From the NCBI RefSeq assembly GCF_014750655.1, contig NZ_JABBXD010000012.1, positions 42,347 through 106,346 of the forward strand: a stretch of DNA of 64,000 nt, given 5' to 3'. Below the pieces are notes generated by a model. The model saw only the letters and a list, made by a program, of their open reading frames with translations. It was not told the DNA's origin and searched no databases. The DNA is from Salinimonas profundi. GTDB lineage: Bacteria > Pseudomonadota > Gammaproteobacteria > Enterobacterales > Alteromonadaceae. This document shows, one piece after another, positions 29,327 to 39,410 of the stretch (positions are counted from its first letter, which is position 1; each line of letters begins with the position of its first letter). Position numbers and translations under genes: made by a program.

Positions 29327-29776
29327 ATGTTTTGCCCGTTTTGCTCCGAGCAGGAAACAAAAGTAATTGATTCCAGATTGGTCGCCGAAGGGCATCAGGT
29401 TCGTCGTCGTCGTGAATGCATGGTGTGCCACGAGCGCTTCACGACATTTGAAAGTGCTGAGTTGGTTATGCCGCGGGTAATCAAACGAGATGGCTCCCGC
29501 GAGCCTTTTAATGAAGATAAGCTTCGGGCCGGTCTTCAGCGCGCTTTGGAGAAGCGCCCGGTAAGTACTGAAAAGGTTGAGCAATGCGTGCTGTCATTAA
29601 AATCCAAGTTACGGGCAACCGGTGAACGGGAAGTGTCCAGCGAACTGCTGGGTAATCTGATTATGACCGCATTGCGTGAACTTGATAAAGTCGCTTATGT
29701 TCGATTTGCATCGGTATACCGCTCGTTTGAAGATATCCGTGAATTTGGCGAGGAAATCGCACGTCTTGGTGATTAG
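29327..29776 (+). CDS. nrdR: Transcriptional repressor NrdR
   Basis: 149 residues. Zinc ribbon with Cys3, Cys6, Cys31, Cys34 (CPFC...CMVC), then an ATP-cone domain ([18 protein letters not shown]). NrdR senses ATP/dATP and represses ribonucleotide reductase genes through NrdR boxes. glyA-nrdR-ribD is conserved in gammaproteobacteria. The next gene ribD follows after 7 bases. Confidence 0.96.
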   Translation: MFCPFCSEQETKVIDSRLVAEGHQVRRRRECMVCHERFTTFESAELVMPRVIKRDGSREPFNEDKLRAGLQRALEKRPVSTEKVEQCVLSLKSKLRATGEREVSSELLGNLIMTALRELDKVAYVRFASVYRSFEDIREFGEEIARLGD

Positions 29777-29783
29777 GTGATTA

Positions 29784-30917
29784 ATGACCACATCTTCTGA
29801 ACCATCCGAGTCAATAGAAAATGATTATTTCTGGATGGCGAAGGCACTTCGTCTGGCTGAAAAAGGCCGCTACACAACCTCTCCCAACCCCAATGTGGGT
29901 TGCATCATTGTCAATCGCAATAATCAGCAAGTGGGTCAAGGCTATCATCTAAAAGCCGGATCGCCTCATGCAGAAGTTCACGCACTTGAAGAGGCCGGTG
30001 AACAGGCACAAGGTGCTACGGCGTATGTAACACTTGAGCCTTGCAGTCATTATGGTCGCACGCCACCGTGTGCAAAAGCGCTTGTTAAGGCGCAGGTCGC
30101 CAGAGTAGTGGTAGCGATGACGGATCCCAACCCCAAAGTTAGTGGGCGGGGCATTGCTATGCTGCAAAATGCGGGGATACAGGTGAGCAGCGGCGTCATG
30201 GCAGCACAGGCTGCAGCGCTTAACACCGGGTTCATCAAGCGAATGGTAACTGGCAAACCCTGGGTAAGTCTCAAGCTGGCGATTAGCCTGGATGGTAAGA
30301 TAGCGTTATCTAACGGCCAGAGTCAGTGGATCACAGGTGCAGATGCACGCAGAGATGTACAACGGTATCGCGCGTTAAGTTGCGCCGTTATGACTGGCAG
30401 CGGGACCGCCATCGCGGATGATCCGAGTCTGCTGGTACGTCCGGCGCAGGCGGCGCTGGCGTCCTATCCGCTCAAAAGAATACGCCAGCCTGTTCGCGTG
30501 GTTATCGACAGAGACAAAACATTACCGGACAACCTGCAGCTTTTTACTGATGGGTTTCCCACCTGGCGCGTTGTCAGCGATGAGCAGACTCCCTCTGCCG
30601 ATGATTTGCCGTTTGCCGTGACCGACAAGAAAATTAACCTGAGTGACGTGTTGCAGACACTGGCTAAGAAAAATATAAACCGACTATTTGTTGAGGCAGG
30701 TCCCGGGTTGGCCGGCGCGTTGCTTGAAGCGGGGGAAGTCGACGAGTTAATCATCTATCAGGCTCCCAAGATTTTGGGCGATAAGGCTCGTAGCATGGTC
30801 AGGATGCCTGATTTTGCCTCACTGGATCAGGTAGTGAATTTAACGTTACATCAACAGACTCAGGTGGGAGATGACCTGAAACTGGTATTTCGTGTAGCAC
30901 CGAGCGAGAAAAGTTGA
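29784..30917 (+). CDS. ribD: Bifunctional riboflavin deaminase/reductase RibD
   Basis: 377 residues. N-terminal cytidine-deaminase-like domain with zinc ligands HAE (62-64) and PCSHYGRTPPC (Cys87, Cys96); C-terminal reductase domain from about 155 (KPWVSLKLAISLDGKIA). It performs the second and third steps of riboflavin synthesis. Follows nrdR by 7 bases and precedes ribE by 7 bases, so it is in one operon. Confidence 0.95.
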   Translation: MTTSSEPSESIENDYFWMAKALRLAEKGRYTTSPNPNVGCIIVNRNNQQVGQGYHLKAGSPHAEVHALEEAGEQAQGATAYVTLEPCSHYGRTPPCAKALVKAQVARVVVAMTDPNPKVSGRGIAMLQNAGIQVSSGVMAAQAAALNTGFIKRMVTGKPWVSLKLAISLDGKIALSNGQSQWITGADARRDVQRYRALSCAVMTGSGTAIADDPSLLVRPAQAALASYPLKRIRQPVRVVIDRDKTLPDNLQLFTDGFPTWRVVSDEQTPSADDLPFAVTDKKINLSDVLQTLAKKNINRLFVEAGPGLAGALLEAGEVDELIIYQAPKILGDKARSMVRMPDFASLDQVVNLTLHQQTQVGDDLKLVFRVAPSEKS

Positions 30918-30924
30918 GAACAGT

Positions 30925-31587
30925 ATGTTTACAGGAATTGTAGCGGCATTGGGAACTATCAGCCGGCTTGACCGCCGCGGAAATGATATCCGGCTGACCG
31001 TGTCTACCGGCGAACTTGATATGTCGGATGTGGCATTAGGTGACAGTATTGCCACAAACGGGGTTTGCCTGACCGTTGTTGAATTCGGCAGTGACTTCTA
31101 CAGCGCCGATGTATCTGCAGAAACGATAAAATATACCGGATTTGCGCACTACAACAGTGGCTCGCGCGTCAATTTGGAAAAGGCGATGCGTCCGACAGAC
31201 AGGTTCGGCGGGCATATTGTGTCAGGACACGTGGATGGGGTAGGCACCATTGCCAGCATCACCGATCATGGCAAGTATGTTGAAATCTGGGTGGAAGCCC
31301 CCATTGATCTCGCCAGATATATTGCGCATAAAGGCAGCATTACTGTGGATGGCGTTAGCCTGACAGTCAATGAGGTTGACGGCGCAAAATTCATGCTGTG
31401 GATCATACCGCACACATTACAGGAAACCGTCATTGGTCAGTACCGGTCAGGCACCCGGGTCAATCTGGAAGTTGATGTGGTGGCCCGCTATATAGAGCGG
31501 CTAATGCTTGGCGATAAAGCCGCTGAGCCCTCCCGCTCTAAAATCGATATGGCGTTTTTGGCTGAAAACGGATTTCTGAAAAAATAA
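30925..31587 (+). CDS. ribE: Riboflavin synthase, alpha subunit
   Basis: 220 residues made of two homologous lumazine-binding halves ([10 protein letters not shown] and [10 protein letters not shown] motifs). It dismutates two 6,7-dimethyl-8-ribityllumazine to riboflavin. The symbol ribE is used here in the sense of riboflavin synthase, also called ribC in E. coli. Follows ribD by 7 bases. Confidence 0.95.
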   Translation: MFTGIVAALGTISRLDRRGNDIRLTVSTGELDMSDVALGDSIATNGVCLTVVEFGSDFYSADVSAETIKYTGFAHYNSGSRVNLEKAMRPTDRFGGHIVSGHVDGVGTIASITDHGKYVEIWVEAPIDLARYIAHKGSITVDGVSLTVNEVDGAKFMLWIIPHTLQETVIGQYRSGTRVNLEVDVVARYIERLMLGDKAAEPSRSKIDMAFLAENGFLKK

Positions 31588-31611
31588 CAGACCCTACAAA
31601 AAGCGAAGGTT

Positions 31612-32721
31612 ATGGCACTGAATAAAACAGAAGATATCATTGAAGATATCAGACAGGGTAAAATGGTTATCCTGATGGATGATGAAGATCGCGAAAATGA
31701 AGGCGATATCATCATGGCTGCAGAGCATGTTACACCAGAAGCAATTAATTTCATGGTAACGCACGCCCGCGGGCTGGTTTGCCTGCCGATGACCGCAGAT
31801 CGTTGTAAGCGCCTGAACTTACCGCTAATGGTCGATAAAAACGGGGCGCAGTTTACCACTAACTTCACCGTCTCCATTGAAGCGGCCCGTGGTGTCACCA
31901 CTGGCATTTCTGCGGCTGATCGGGCGACCACAGTGCGTGCCGCGGTGCATCGCGATGCCAGTGCACAGGACATTGTGCAGCCGGGGCACATTTTCCCGCT
32001 GATAGCCAAAGAAGGTGGAGTATTGAATCGGGCCGGACATACTGAGGCTGGTGTGGACCTGGCCCGTCTTGCCGGCTGTGAACCTGCAGCGGTAATTGTT
32101 GAAATTCTTAATGAAGACGGCACCATGGCGCGTCGTCCCCAGTTGGAAAAGTTTGCCCAAAAGCATGATTTAAAAATTGGCACCATCGCCGATTTGATTG
32201 AGTATCGTAATCTGAATGAAACGACCATCGAAAAGGTCGCCCAGTGCAACTTGCCTACCGAATATGGCGAGTTTGAACTACATACCTATAAAGATATTAT
32301 TGATAATCAGGTCCACTTTGCTTTGAAAAAAGGCGAGATAACAGCTGAAAATCCTACTCTGGTAAGGGTGCATTTGCATAATACGCTGAGCGATTTGCTT
32401 GGCTCGACCCGTTCTATCAACCGGTCCCTGACGCTGCCTGAAGGTATGCGCCAGATTGCCCGAGAGGGTGGAGTATTGGTCGTGCTTGGCAAAGAAGAGG
32501 ATTTGGTCAGTCAGGTTCAGCGCTTTGCTGCAGAAGACAGAGGCGAGCAACCGGCCGGAAAGACCTGGGAAGGCTCATCCAGAACCATCGGTGTGGGCAG
32601 TCAGATTCTGGCATCACTGGGTGTGGAGAAAATGCGTTTGCTCAGCAAGCCAATTAAGTATCATGCGCTGTCAGGTTATGGTCTTGAAGTGGTGGAATAT
32701 ATTCACCCCGACGACGAATAA
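31612..32721 (+). CDS. ribB: RibBX: DHBP synthase with degenerate GTP cyclohydrolase II domain
   Basis: 369 residues. The DHBP synthase part (1-205) is complete: [11 protein letters not shown] at 23-33 and [24 protein letters not shown]. The C-terminal part (from about 210) looks like GTP cyclohydrolase II in its frame ([29 protein letters not shown]) but lacks the three zinc cysteines of RibA, and the RCDCG region is replaced by [10 protein letters not shown]. So it should not open GTP. This fits the RibBX variant described in Proteobacteria, where another gene (ribA) provides cyclohydrolase. Annotation as bifunctional RibBA would be wrong. Confidence 0.88.
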   Translation: MALNKTEDIIEDIRQGKMVILMDDEDRENEGDIIMAAEHVTPEAINFMVTHARGLVCLPMTADRCKRLNLPLMVDKNGAQFTTNFTVSIEAARGVTTGISAADRATTVRAAVHRDASAQDIVQPGHIFPLIAKEGGVLNRAGHTEAGVDLARLAGCEPAAVIVEILNEDGTMARRPQLEKFAQKHDLKIGTIADLIEYRNLNETTIEKVAQCNLPTEYGEFELHTYKDIIDNQVHFALKKGEITAENPTLVRVHLHNTLSDLLGSTRSINRSLTLPEGMRQIAREGGVLVVLGKEEDLVSQVQRFAAEDRGEQPAGKTWEGSSRTIGVGSQILASLGVEKMRLLSKPIKYHALSGYGLEVVEYIHPDDE

Positions 32722-32758
32722 GAGCTGCTGAGCGAGTCAGCAAAAAAATCATTCCATT

Positions 32759-32784
32759 TTGTTTATGCGCAGTTGTGCTATACT
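32759..32784 (+). promoter_or_regulatory. Promoter before ribH
   Basis: TATACT at 32779-32784 preceded by TG and one base (extended -10, TGCTATACT) in the 94-base gap between ribBX and ribH. The -35 (TTGTTT at 32759) has a short 14-base spacer and is doubtful. I see no FMN riboswitch here. Confidence 0.55.
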
Positions 32785-32815
32785 GCGCGCCGTTTTTTAG
32801 CAAGGGTAAACTGCC

Positions 32816-33289
32816 ATGCAGGTAATCGAAGGTAATATCAGAGCAACCGGTAAAAAATTTGCCATTATCGTGTCGCGTTTCAATAGTTTTGTTGTTGAAA
32901 GTCTTCTTGAAGGTGCGCTTGACACGCTGGAGCGTCATGGTGAAGTGAGTGATAATGATATTACACTTGTGCGTGTACCGGGTGCGTATGAACTGCCTGT
33001 TGCAGCGAAGAAAATTGCTGAAAAAGGTCAATTTGATGCCATTATCGCGTTAGGCGCGGTGATTCGTGGTGGTACACCGCACTTCGACTTTGTTGCTGGT
33101 GAATGCAATAAAGGCCTTGCTCAGGTATCTCTTGAATTTGGTATTCCGGTATCTTTTGGCGTTATCACCACTGACTCGATTGAGCAGGCGATTGAACGTT
33201 CAGGCACAAAGGCCGGAAACAAAGGTGCAGAAGCAGCTTTGGGTGCACTTGAAATGGTTAATGTCGTTAACGCTTTGGACAGTCTGTAA
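32816..33289 (+). CDS. ribH: 6,7-dimethyl-8-ribityllumazine synthase
   Basis: 157 residues, full length. [16 protein letters not shown] at the N-terminus, RVPGAYELP, and the catalytic His89 in RGGTPHFDF. It condenses DHBP with the ribityl-uracil to make lumazine, the substrate of RibE. It is followed by nusB after 9 bases, the conserved ribH-nusB order. Confidence 0.96.
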   Translation: MQVIEGNIRATGKKFAIIVSRFNSFVVESLLEGALDTLERHGEVSDNDITLVRVPGAYELPVAAKKIAEKGQFDAIIALGAVIRGGTPHFDFVAGECNKGLAQVSLEFGIPVSFGVITTDSIEQAIERSGTKAGNKGAEAALGALEMVNVVNALDSL

Positions 33290-33298
33290 GGATTAATT

Positions 33299-33721
33299 GT
33301 GAAAGTTTCAGCAAGACGTAAAGCACGCGAACTCGCGGTTCAGGGGATTTACTCCTGGCAGATGAGCAAAAACGACATCGCTCAGGTAGAGCTTGCACTG
33401 GCGACCAGTAACAACATGCATCAGGTAGATATGGTGTACTTTCAGGCCATTCTTCGTGGTGTGTCGCAGGACGCTGAACGCCTTGACGGAATTATCAAAC
33501 CTTACCTGGGACGTTTACCTGAAGAACTCGATCCTATCGAAAAAGCCATTTTGCGAGTTGCTACCTTTGAGTTGGTGGAGCGAATTGATGTGCCATATCG
33601 GGTCATTATCAACGAGGCGATCGAGCTGGCCAAAATATTTGGTGCAGAAGACAGCCACAAATTTATTAATGGTGCATTAGATAAAGCGGTCAGAAAGTTG
33701 CGCGAAGACGAGCGTAAATGA
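33299..33721 (+). CDS. nusB: Transcription antitermination protein NusB
   Basis: 140 residues from a GTG start. ARRKARELAVQGIYSWQ and LDPIEKAILRVATFEL are typical, as is the C-terminal INEAIELAKIFGAEDSHKFING. NusB with NusE binds boxA of rRNA leaders; a boxA-like element occurs in this window at 63.9 kb. In the ribH-nusB-thiL-pgpA order known from E. coli. Confidence 0.96.
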   Translation: MKVSARRKARELAVQGIYSWQMSKNDIAQVELALATSNNMHQVDMVYFQAILRGVSQDAERLDGIIKPYLGRLPEELDPIEKAILRVATFELVERIDVPYRVIINEAIELAKIFGAEDSHKFINGALDKAVRKLREDERK

Positions 33722-33779
33722 TCTGGCGCTCGAGCGCCCGTCGTAGTGTTACATTCCAGTCTGCACGCATAAGAATATT

Positions 33780-34745
33780 GTGAAAGAATTTGATTTAATC
33801 GGCCGTTATTTTGTAGATGGCGGCTACCAACGTAAAGATGTCGTGGTCGGTATTGGCGATGATTGTGCGGTTACCACCGTCGCGTCTCATCAGCAGTTAG
33901 CAATTACTACTGACACACTGGTCGCAGGGGTGCATTTTTTAAAGGATGCGCCGGCTAAATCTGTGGCTTATAAAGCGGTTGCGGTTAATCTTAGTGACCT
34001 TGCTGCGATGGGCGCTGAGCCTGCCTGGATAAGCCTTTCTCTTTCAATATCTGATGTAGATGAAGCCTGGATGGTGGATTTTGCCGATGGCATGTATGAG
34101 CTAACGCGCTATTATTCCGTACAGTTGATTGGCGGCGATACTGTTCGTGGGCCACTCTCCATGACCATCACAGCGCAGGGGTTCATCCCGCCCGACAACG
34201 CGTTAAAGCGGTCGACAGCAAAACCCGGCGACTGGATTTATGTGACCGGTCACCTGGGCGATGCGGCTGCCGGTCTGGATATTCTCACTCATAAACTTGA
34301 TGCCGGCGATGGGGTAAAAGAGTATCTGGTGAATCGCCATCTTTTCCCCACACCGCGTGTAGCAGCAGGTACCTCGTTGCGACGTGTGGCCAGTTCCTGC
34401 ATTGATGTATCAGATGGTTTCTTATCTGACCTTAAACATATCCTGAGAGCCTCTGGCTGTGGTGCTGTCGTTCAGGTGGATAAATTACCTGTCTCAAGTC
34501 AGTTGCGTGATACGGTGGCTCTGCAACAAGCGATTGATTATGCGCTGACAGGCGGTGATGACTACGAGCTGATTTTTACGGTCAATGAAGAACAGCGAGG
34601 TAACCTGGAGACTGCGCTGGCCAGTACGGGTATCAAAATCACGTGTGTCGGACAGATAACCGGTCAGGAGAATAAAATCGATCTTAAAGATCATAAAGAT
34701 AAATATCCCATGCCGGAAGTGACCGGCTTTGAGCATCAGTTGTAA
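33780..34745 (+). CDS. thiL: Thiamine-monophosphate kinase
   Basis: 321 residues from a GTG. KEFDLIGRYF, GIGDDCAVT, TDTLVAGVHF and ALTGGDDYELIFTV are the AIR-synthase-fold motifs of ThiL. It phosphorylates thiamine phosphate to thiamine diphosphate. Its TAA overlaps the pgpA ATG by one base. Confidence 0.95.
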   Translation: MKEFDLIGRYFVDGGYQRKDVVVGIGDDCAVTTVASHQQLAITTDTLVAGVHFLKDAPAKSVAYKAVAVNLSDLAAMGAEPAWISLSLSISDVDEAWMVDFADGMYELTRYYSVQLIGGDTVRGPLSMTITAQGFIPPDNALKRSTAKPGDWIYVTGHLGDAAAGLDILTHKLDAGDGVKEYLVNRHLFPTPRVAAGTSLRRVASSCIDVSDGFLSDLKHILRASGCGAVVQVDKLPVSSQLRDTVALQQAIDYALTGGDDYELIFTVNEEQRGNLETALASTGIKITCVGQITGQENKIDLKDHKDKYPMPEVTGFEHQL

Positions 34746-35230
34746 TGCAGCGCCAGTATCGCGAGCGCGTGTCGATGAAAAACCCGGTGCATTTTTGTGC
34801 GCTCGGGTTCGGTAGCGGTCTCATTCCGGTTATGCCCGGTACCTTTGGCTCCGCAGCCGCCTTACCTTTACTTGCCGCCACAATATCAGCCCCCTCATGG
34901 ATGTTTATCAGCCTGACATTGCTTTTTGCGTTTATCGGCGTGTATTTTTGCGGCCGAACCGCTGATGATATGCAGGTGCATGATCATGGCTCTATCGTGT
35001 GGGACGAAATTGCCGGCATGTTCTGCACCTTTTTATTTATACCGCTTACGCCATTACACCTGGTGGCCGGATTCGTTCTTTTCAGGCTATTTGATATTTT
35101 AAAACCCTGGCCAATTATTGTGGTAGATAAACGCATGCACGGTGGCGCAGGTATTATGCTGGATGATGTTCTGGCCGGATTAATGGCTTGCATGTCGTTA
35201 CACGCTATTTTGCTTCTCTGGCCATTCTAA
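34745..35230 (+). CDS. pgpA: Phosphatidylglycerophosphatase A
   Basis: 161 residues from the ATG that overlaps the thiL stop; E. coli PgpA has a similar N-terminal extension before its SNPWHLLA segment, here MKNPVHFCALGFGSGL. HDHGSIVWDEIAGMF and KPWPI are the conserved catalytic parts; four membrane helices follow the family layout. It dephosphorylates phosphatidylglycerophosphate, a step shared with pssA's CDP-diacylglycerol branch. Confidence 0.93.
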   Translation: MQRQYRERVSMKNPVHFCALGFGSGLIPVMPGTFGSAAALPLLAATISAPSWMFISLTLLFAFIGVYFCGRTADDMQVHDHGSIVWDEIAGMFCTFLFIPLTPLHLVAGFVLFRLFDILKPWPIIVVDKRMHGGAGIMLDDVLAGLMACMSLHAILLLWPF

Positions 35231-35241
35231 AGTGATGGGAT

Positions 35242-35271
35242 AAAAAAACCGGCGTAACGCCGGTTTTTTTA
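35242..35271. terminator. Bidirectional terminator between pgpA and dxs
   Basis: AAAAACCGGCG and CGCCGGTTTTT (separated by TAA-like loop) make a GC-rich hairpin with A run on one side and T run on the other, lying between the convergent pgpA and dxs. Confidence 0.88.
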
Positions 35272-37134
35272 ACTTTCCAGAAAGGCGTTAACTTGCCGGA
35301 TAATGCCTTGTGCATCAAGACCGAGCTCGGTATACATCTCTTGCTGGGTGCCTTGCTCGATGAATTTATCGGGCAAACCAAGCAGAAGGGTGTGAACCAG
35401 ACGTTTGTCCTGCTGTAAGAACTCAACCACACCGGCACCGGCGCCGCCTGCAATACAGCCATCTTCCAGCGTGACCAGTAATTCGTGCTCATCAGCAAGT
35501 TCACGGATAAGCGCTACATCAAGTGGCTTTACAAAGCGCATGTCAGCCAGCGACGCATCCAGAGCCTCAGCAGCCTGCTCAGCAAATGGCATCAGGGTAC
35601 CAAAGTTCAGGATAGCGACGCGTTTTCCTTTTCGTACTTTGCGGCCTTCTCCGATAGGCAGTGCCTGCATCGATGACTCAGGAGTGACGCCTTTACCAGC
35701 ACCACGCGGGTAGCGCACCGCTGCTGGTAACTTAGCCAGATGACCGGTATACAACATTTGACGACATTCATTCTCATCTGAAGGCGCCATAATGATCATG
35801 TTGGGAATACAGCGTAAGAACGCTAAATCAAATGCGCCCTGATGTGTTTGTCCGTCAGCCCCGACAATTCCGGCACGATCAATAGCAAAGAGAACCGGCA
35901 ACTCCTGAAGCGCCACATCGTGGATCAATTGGTCATAAGCGCGCTGCAAAAATGTCGAATAAATAGCGACAACCGGGTTCATCCCCTCTTTGGCCAGGCC
36001 CGCGGCATATGTCACACTATGCTGCTCAGCGATAGCGACATCGCTGTACTGATCAGGATACTGCTGAGAAAACGTGACCATACCGGAACCCTCACGCATA
36101 GCCGGTGTAATTGCCATCAGCTTGGGATCCTTGGCTGCCATGTCGCAAAGCCATTGTCCGAAGACGGCTGAGAAACTTGGTGCACTAGGCTTGGCAGTAG
36201 GAAGGGCGTTGTCGGCCGGGTTGAACTTAGGCACCGCGTGAAACTTGATAGGGTCCTTTTCAGCCTGCGGGTAGCCTTTACCTTTTCGGGTAACGACATG
36301 AAGCAGTTGCGGGCCTTTAAAGTTACGCATATTACGTAAGGCATCCACCACGGTATTGACATCGTGGCCATCAATCGGCCCGATATAATTAAAACCAAGC
36401 TCTTCAAAAATGGTTCCGGGTACAACCATGCCCTTCAGATGCTCTTCTGCACGACTGGCAAACTCTTTAATAGGCGGAACGTTACTTAACAGTTTCTTCC
36501 CGCCATCACGAATTTTATTAAAGAAATTACCCGTCAGTAATCGCGCCAGATGCGAATTCAGTGCACCGACATTTTCTGAAATCGACATCTCATTGTCGTT
36601 CAGTACAACTACCATATCCTTGTTGATATCACCGGCGTGATTCATCGCCTCAAACGCCATACCGGCGGTCATCGCGCCATCGCCGATGACCGAAACGACT
36701 TTTCGGCCTTTGCCTTCTTTTTCTGCGGCAACAGCCATACCCAAACCGGCACTGATGGAGGTCGAGGAGTGGCCAACTGCGAAGGTGTCATAGTCGCTTT
36801 CACCCGGCCAGGGGAAAGGGTGAAGTCCGCCTTTTTGGCGAATGGTTGACATGCGACCAGCACGCCCGGTGACAATCTTGTGGGGGTAGGCCTGATGGCC
36901 AACATCCCAGATCAATCGATCAAACGGGGTATTGTAGACGTAATGCAGGGCGACGGTCAGCTCAACAGTACCAAGGCCTGAAGCAAAGTGGCCGCTGCTC
37001 TGACTGACGCAGGTCAGCAAATACTGTCTGAGCTCATCAGACAGTGTCTTAAGCTTATCCTGAGGCAATGTGCGTAATTGCTCAGGCGTCTGGGCTTTTG
37101 CCAGTGTTGGATAATGGGTTAAATCTAAACTCAT
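35269..37134 (-). CDS. dxs: 1-deoxy-D-xylulose-5-phosphate synthase
   Basis: 621 residues. N-terminal thiamine-diphosphate motif [20 protein letters not shown], the histidine [12 protein letters not shown], and the C-terminal transketolase part ([16 protein letters not shown]). It condenses pyruvate and glyceraldehyde-3-phosphate, the first step of the MEP pathway. In the leftward xseB-ispA-dxs operon (35-base gap after ispA), as in E. coli. The terminator at 35242 follows the stop. Confidence 0.96.
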   Translation of the reverse strand: MSLDLTHYPTLAKAQTPEQLRTLPQDKLKTLSDELRQYLLTCVSQSSGHFASGLGTVELTVALHYVYNTPFDRLIWDVGHQAYPHKIVTGRAGRMSTIRQKGGLHPFPWPGESDYDTFAVGHSSTSISAGLGMAVAAEKEGKGRKVVSVIGDGAMTAGMAFEAMNHAGDINKDMVVVLNDNEMSISENVGALNSHLARLLTGNFFNKIRDGGKKLLSNVPPIKEFASRAEEHLKGMVVPGTIFEELGFNYIGPIDGHDVNTVVDALRNMRNFKGPQLLHVVTRKGKGYPQAEKDPIKFHAVPKFNPADNALPTAKPSAPSFSAVFGQWLCDMAAKDPKLMAITPAMREGSGMVTFSQQYPDQYSDVAIAEQHSVTYAAGLAKEGMNPVVAIYSTFLQRAYDQLIHDVALQELPVLFAIDRAGIVGADGQTHQGAFDLAFLRCIPNMIIMAPSDENECRQMLYTGHLAKLPAAVRYPRGAGKGVTPESSMQALPIGEGRKVRKGKRVAILNFGTLMPFAEQAAEALDASLADMRFVKPLDVALIRELADEHELLVTLEDGCIAGGAGAGVVEFLQQDKRLVHTLLLGLPDKFIEQGTQQEMYTELGLDAQGIIRQVNAFLES

Positions 37135-37169
37135 TGGTTATTATTCTGTCTTTTGCATAGCAGCATTGA

Positions 37170-38057
37170 TTAATGGTTACGATTTACCATTAAATCGGTA
37201 AATGCTGTCAGGTATTCGGTATTGTAGGGCAAACTGGCCAGCGCTTGAAGCGCCTCAGCATGCAAATCATTCAGAACCTGTTTTGCCTGCTCCATGCCAA
37301 GCAATGCCGGAAACGTATTTTTTCCTAGCGCCTGGTCTGAGCCCTGCGGTTTGCCCAGCATCTGAGCATCACCTTCGACATCAAGAATATCGTCCTGAAC
37401 CTGGAAGGCCAAACCGATAATACGTGAAAATGTAATGAAGTGTTGCCTGTCTGACTCGCTGATATCAGCAACCTGAGTGATCATTTGCGCACACGCGCTC
37501 AGTAAAGCCCCTGTTTTTAACTGATGCAGACGGGTCAGGGCGTCGACGTCGATACTGTTTCCGGTGGTAGCCAGATCAATCGCTTGTCCACCGCACATGC
37601 CTTGATAGCCAGACGCTGTCGCAAGGATACTGACCAGTTTTGCTCTGTGCGGGGCTGATTGCTCGGATACCGGTTGCTCCGTTAAAATCGAGAACGCCAG
37701 CGTTTGCAAGGCATCGCCCGCTAAAATTGCTGTTGCCTCATCAAATTTAACATGGCAGGTCGGCTGGCCCCGGCGGAGCGCATCGTCATCCATTGCCGGC
37801 AGATCATCATGAACCAGAGAATAGGCATGAATGCATTCTATTGCCATACTGATCACATTCTGGTCCTGCTTAGGCACATCCAGCGCGTTGCCTATCAGAT
37901 GCGTCAGCACCGGTCGCATTCTTTTTCCGCCTACCAGCAACGCATGTTGCATTGCCGCTTTTAAACGGGGAGCATGATCGGGCAGTGACTCAATAAGTGT
38001 TAAAAGGCTCTCGTCGGTTTGCTTTTTTATTTGCTGACGAAGCGCATCAAAATTCAT
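37170..38057 (-). CDS. ispA: Farnesyl diphosphate synthase
   Basis: 295 residues. First Asp-rich motif DDLPAMDDD (84-92) and second DDILDVEGD region; KMRP-like GGKRMRP at the N-terminus. It makes farnesyl diphosphate from DMAPP and IPP. Middle gene of xseB-ispA-dxs. Whether the product is C15 is inferred from the short side chains before the first motif. Confidence 0.94.
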   Translation of the reverse strand: MNFDALRQQIKKQTDESLLTLIESLPDHAPRLKAAMQHALLVGGKRMRPVLTHLIGNALDVPKQDQNVISMAIECIHAYSLVHDDLPAMDDDALRRGQPTCHVKFDEATAILAGDALQTLAFSILTEQPVSEQSAPHRAKLVSILATASGYQGMCGGQAIDLATTGNSIDVDALTRLHQLKTGALLSACAQMITQVADISESDRQHFITFSRIIGLAFQVQDDILDVEGDAQMLGKPQGSDQALGKNTFPALLGMEQAKQVLNDLHAEALQALASLPYNTEYLTAFTDLMVNRNH

Positions 38058-38102
38058 AATCTTGCCTGTAAAGGTGCGTAATATGCGGGATAATCTGAAG
38101 GG

Positions 38103-38354
38103 CTATTCGTTATCGTCAGTGAGTTCTGATAACGTGTCCTGACCTTGCTCAGACAACAGTATTTTCACTTTTTGTTCGGCCTGCTCCAGCGCTTGCTGGC
38201 TGGCACGGGATAACTTAATCCCACGCTCAAACTTTTCCAACGCTTCGTTAAGCGGCAGGTCGCCATTTTCCATCTGCGTGACGATTGCCTCTAATTCAGT
38301 CAGGCTTTCTTCAAATGAAGGGGATTTATCAGTCTCAGTCACAGCTATTTCCAT
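38103..38354 (-). CDS. xseB: Exodeoxyribonuclease VII small subunit
   Basis: 83 residues. SFEESLTELEAIVTQMENGDLPLNEALEKFERGIKL is the family core (quoted here in parts: SLTELEAIVTQMENGDLPL and EALEKFERGIKL); length is normal. It binds the large subunit XseA, encoded elsewhere. First gene of the isoprenoid operon; 45 bases before ispA. Confidence 0.94.
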   Translation of the reverse strand: MEIAVTETDKSPSFEESLTELEAIVTQMENGDLPLNEALEKFERGIKLSRASQQALEQAEQKVKILLSEQGQDTLSELTDDNE

Positions 38355-38511
38355 GGTTGGATGAATACGCGCACATTAACCGACAGGGGGGTGGCGGTCA
38401 AATGGTTTGTCCAGCTGTGCGACACGCAGTATACGAGGGCGGTGTGCTGATAAAAGTTTGTCATTAGATACGTGAGTTACACAAATCAAACAGCAATTAG
38501 TGGAATTTGGT

Positions 38512-38538
38512 TATAGAATTTTCACGCAATGCCGATAG
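38512..38538 (+). promoter_or_regulatory. Sigma-28 (FliA) type promoter before pomA
   Basis: TATAGAAT, an 11-base spacer and GCCGATAG. The -10 differs from GCCGATAA by one base and the spacing is exact, while the -35 matches TAAAGTTT in five of eight. It is about 105 bases before the pomA GTG, in a 289-base gap with no gene. Confidence 0.5.
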
Positions 38539-38643
38539 TATACATGACACTATTTTTGCGGCTTTGTAAGCAGCTAATTTATAAGCATATTAGAAATCAT
38601 AATCCCGTCGCAAACAACGTATTCATATAGTGAGGATTAACGA

Positions 38644-39405
38644 GTGGATTTAGCAACCGTCATAGGCATGTTGGGTGGTATTGGTTTTATAGTCATGGCC
38701 ATGATTCTCGGGGGCGATTTGGTGATCTTCATCGATGTCCCCTCGGTGCTGATTGTATTTGGAGGAACACTGTTTGTAGTGCTTTCTCAATTTACACTGG
38801 GGCAGTTTTTTGGTGCAGGGAAAATTGCCGGTAAAGCCTTTATGTTTAAAATCGATACGCCGGACGAGCTGATTGAGAAGATTGTTGAGATGGCCGACTC
38901 GGCGCGTAAGGGCGGATTTCTTGCGCTGGAAGAAGCTGAGATAGGTAATTCGTTTATGCAAAAAGGCGTGGATATGCTGGTGGATGGCCACGACATCGAA
39001 GTGGTGCGTGAAACGCTGATCAAAGACATTTCCATGACCACTGAGCGGCACGAATTCGGGGTCTCGATTTTCAAAGGGATGGGAGACGTGGCCCCGGCCA
39101 TGGGCATGATCGGTACGCTTATCGGTCTGGTTGCCATGCTTTCCAATATGGATGATCCCAAAGCCATTGGCCCGGCTATGGCAGTGGCATTGCTGACCAC
39201 TCTCTACGGTGCATTTTTAGCCAATGTTATCTGTTTGCCCATCGCCTCAAAATTGAAAAACCGCGTAGAGGAAGAAAAGCTGAATCAGAAGCTTATTCTC
39301 GATGGTATTGTCGGTATTGCAGATGGCCAGAACCCGCGGGTAATAGAAGGTATTCTTAAAAACTACCTGGCCTCAAGTAAGCGCGGCGCAGCGGACGAGG
39401 AGTAA
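38644..39405 (+). CDS. pomA: Flagellar motor stator protein PomA
   Basis: 253 residues from a GTG (MDLATVIGMLGGIGFIVMAM). Four membrane helices with a large cytoplasmic loop after the second; MGDVAPAMGMIGTLIGLVAML and GPAMAVALLTTLYGAFLANV are the third and fourth helices and match the MotA/PomA family, here of the sodium-driven PomA type. It forms the stator with PomB, six bases downstream. The flagellar genes themselves are not in the window. Confidence 0.93.
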   Translation: MDLATVIGMLGGIGFIVMAMILGGDLVIFIDVPSVLIVFGGTLFVVLSQFTLGQFFGAGKIAGKAFMFKIDTPDELIEKIVEMADSARKGGFLALEEAEIGNSFMQKGVDMLVDGHDIEVVRETLIKDISMTTERHEFGVSIFKGMGDVAPAMGMIGTLIGLVAMLSNMDDPKAIGPAMAVALLTTLYGAFLANVICLPIASKLKNRVEEEKLNQKLILDGIVGIADGQNPRVIEGILKNYLASSKRGAADEE

Positions 39406-39410
39406 GACTC

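Noticed and set aside
31488..32249. Long minus-strand open frame of 253 codons
   Set aside because: It lies wholly antisense to ribE and ribBX, both strongly supported; its Ser/Arg-rich composition is typical of a shadow frame.
32722..32750. Hairpin TGCTGA...TCAGCA after ribBX
   Set aside because: It is followed by A residues rather than T, so it does not look like a terminator on the coding strand.
32722..32815. FMN riboswitch before ribH
   Set aside because: The gap is only 94 bases and lacks the conserved riboswitch pairing elements; only a promoter is visible.
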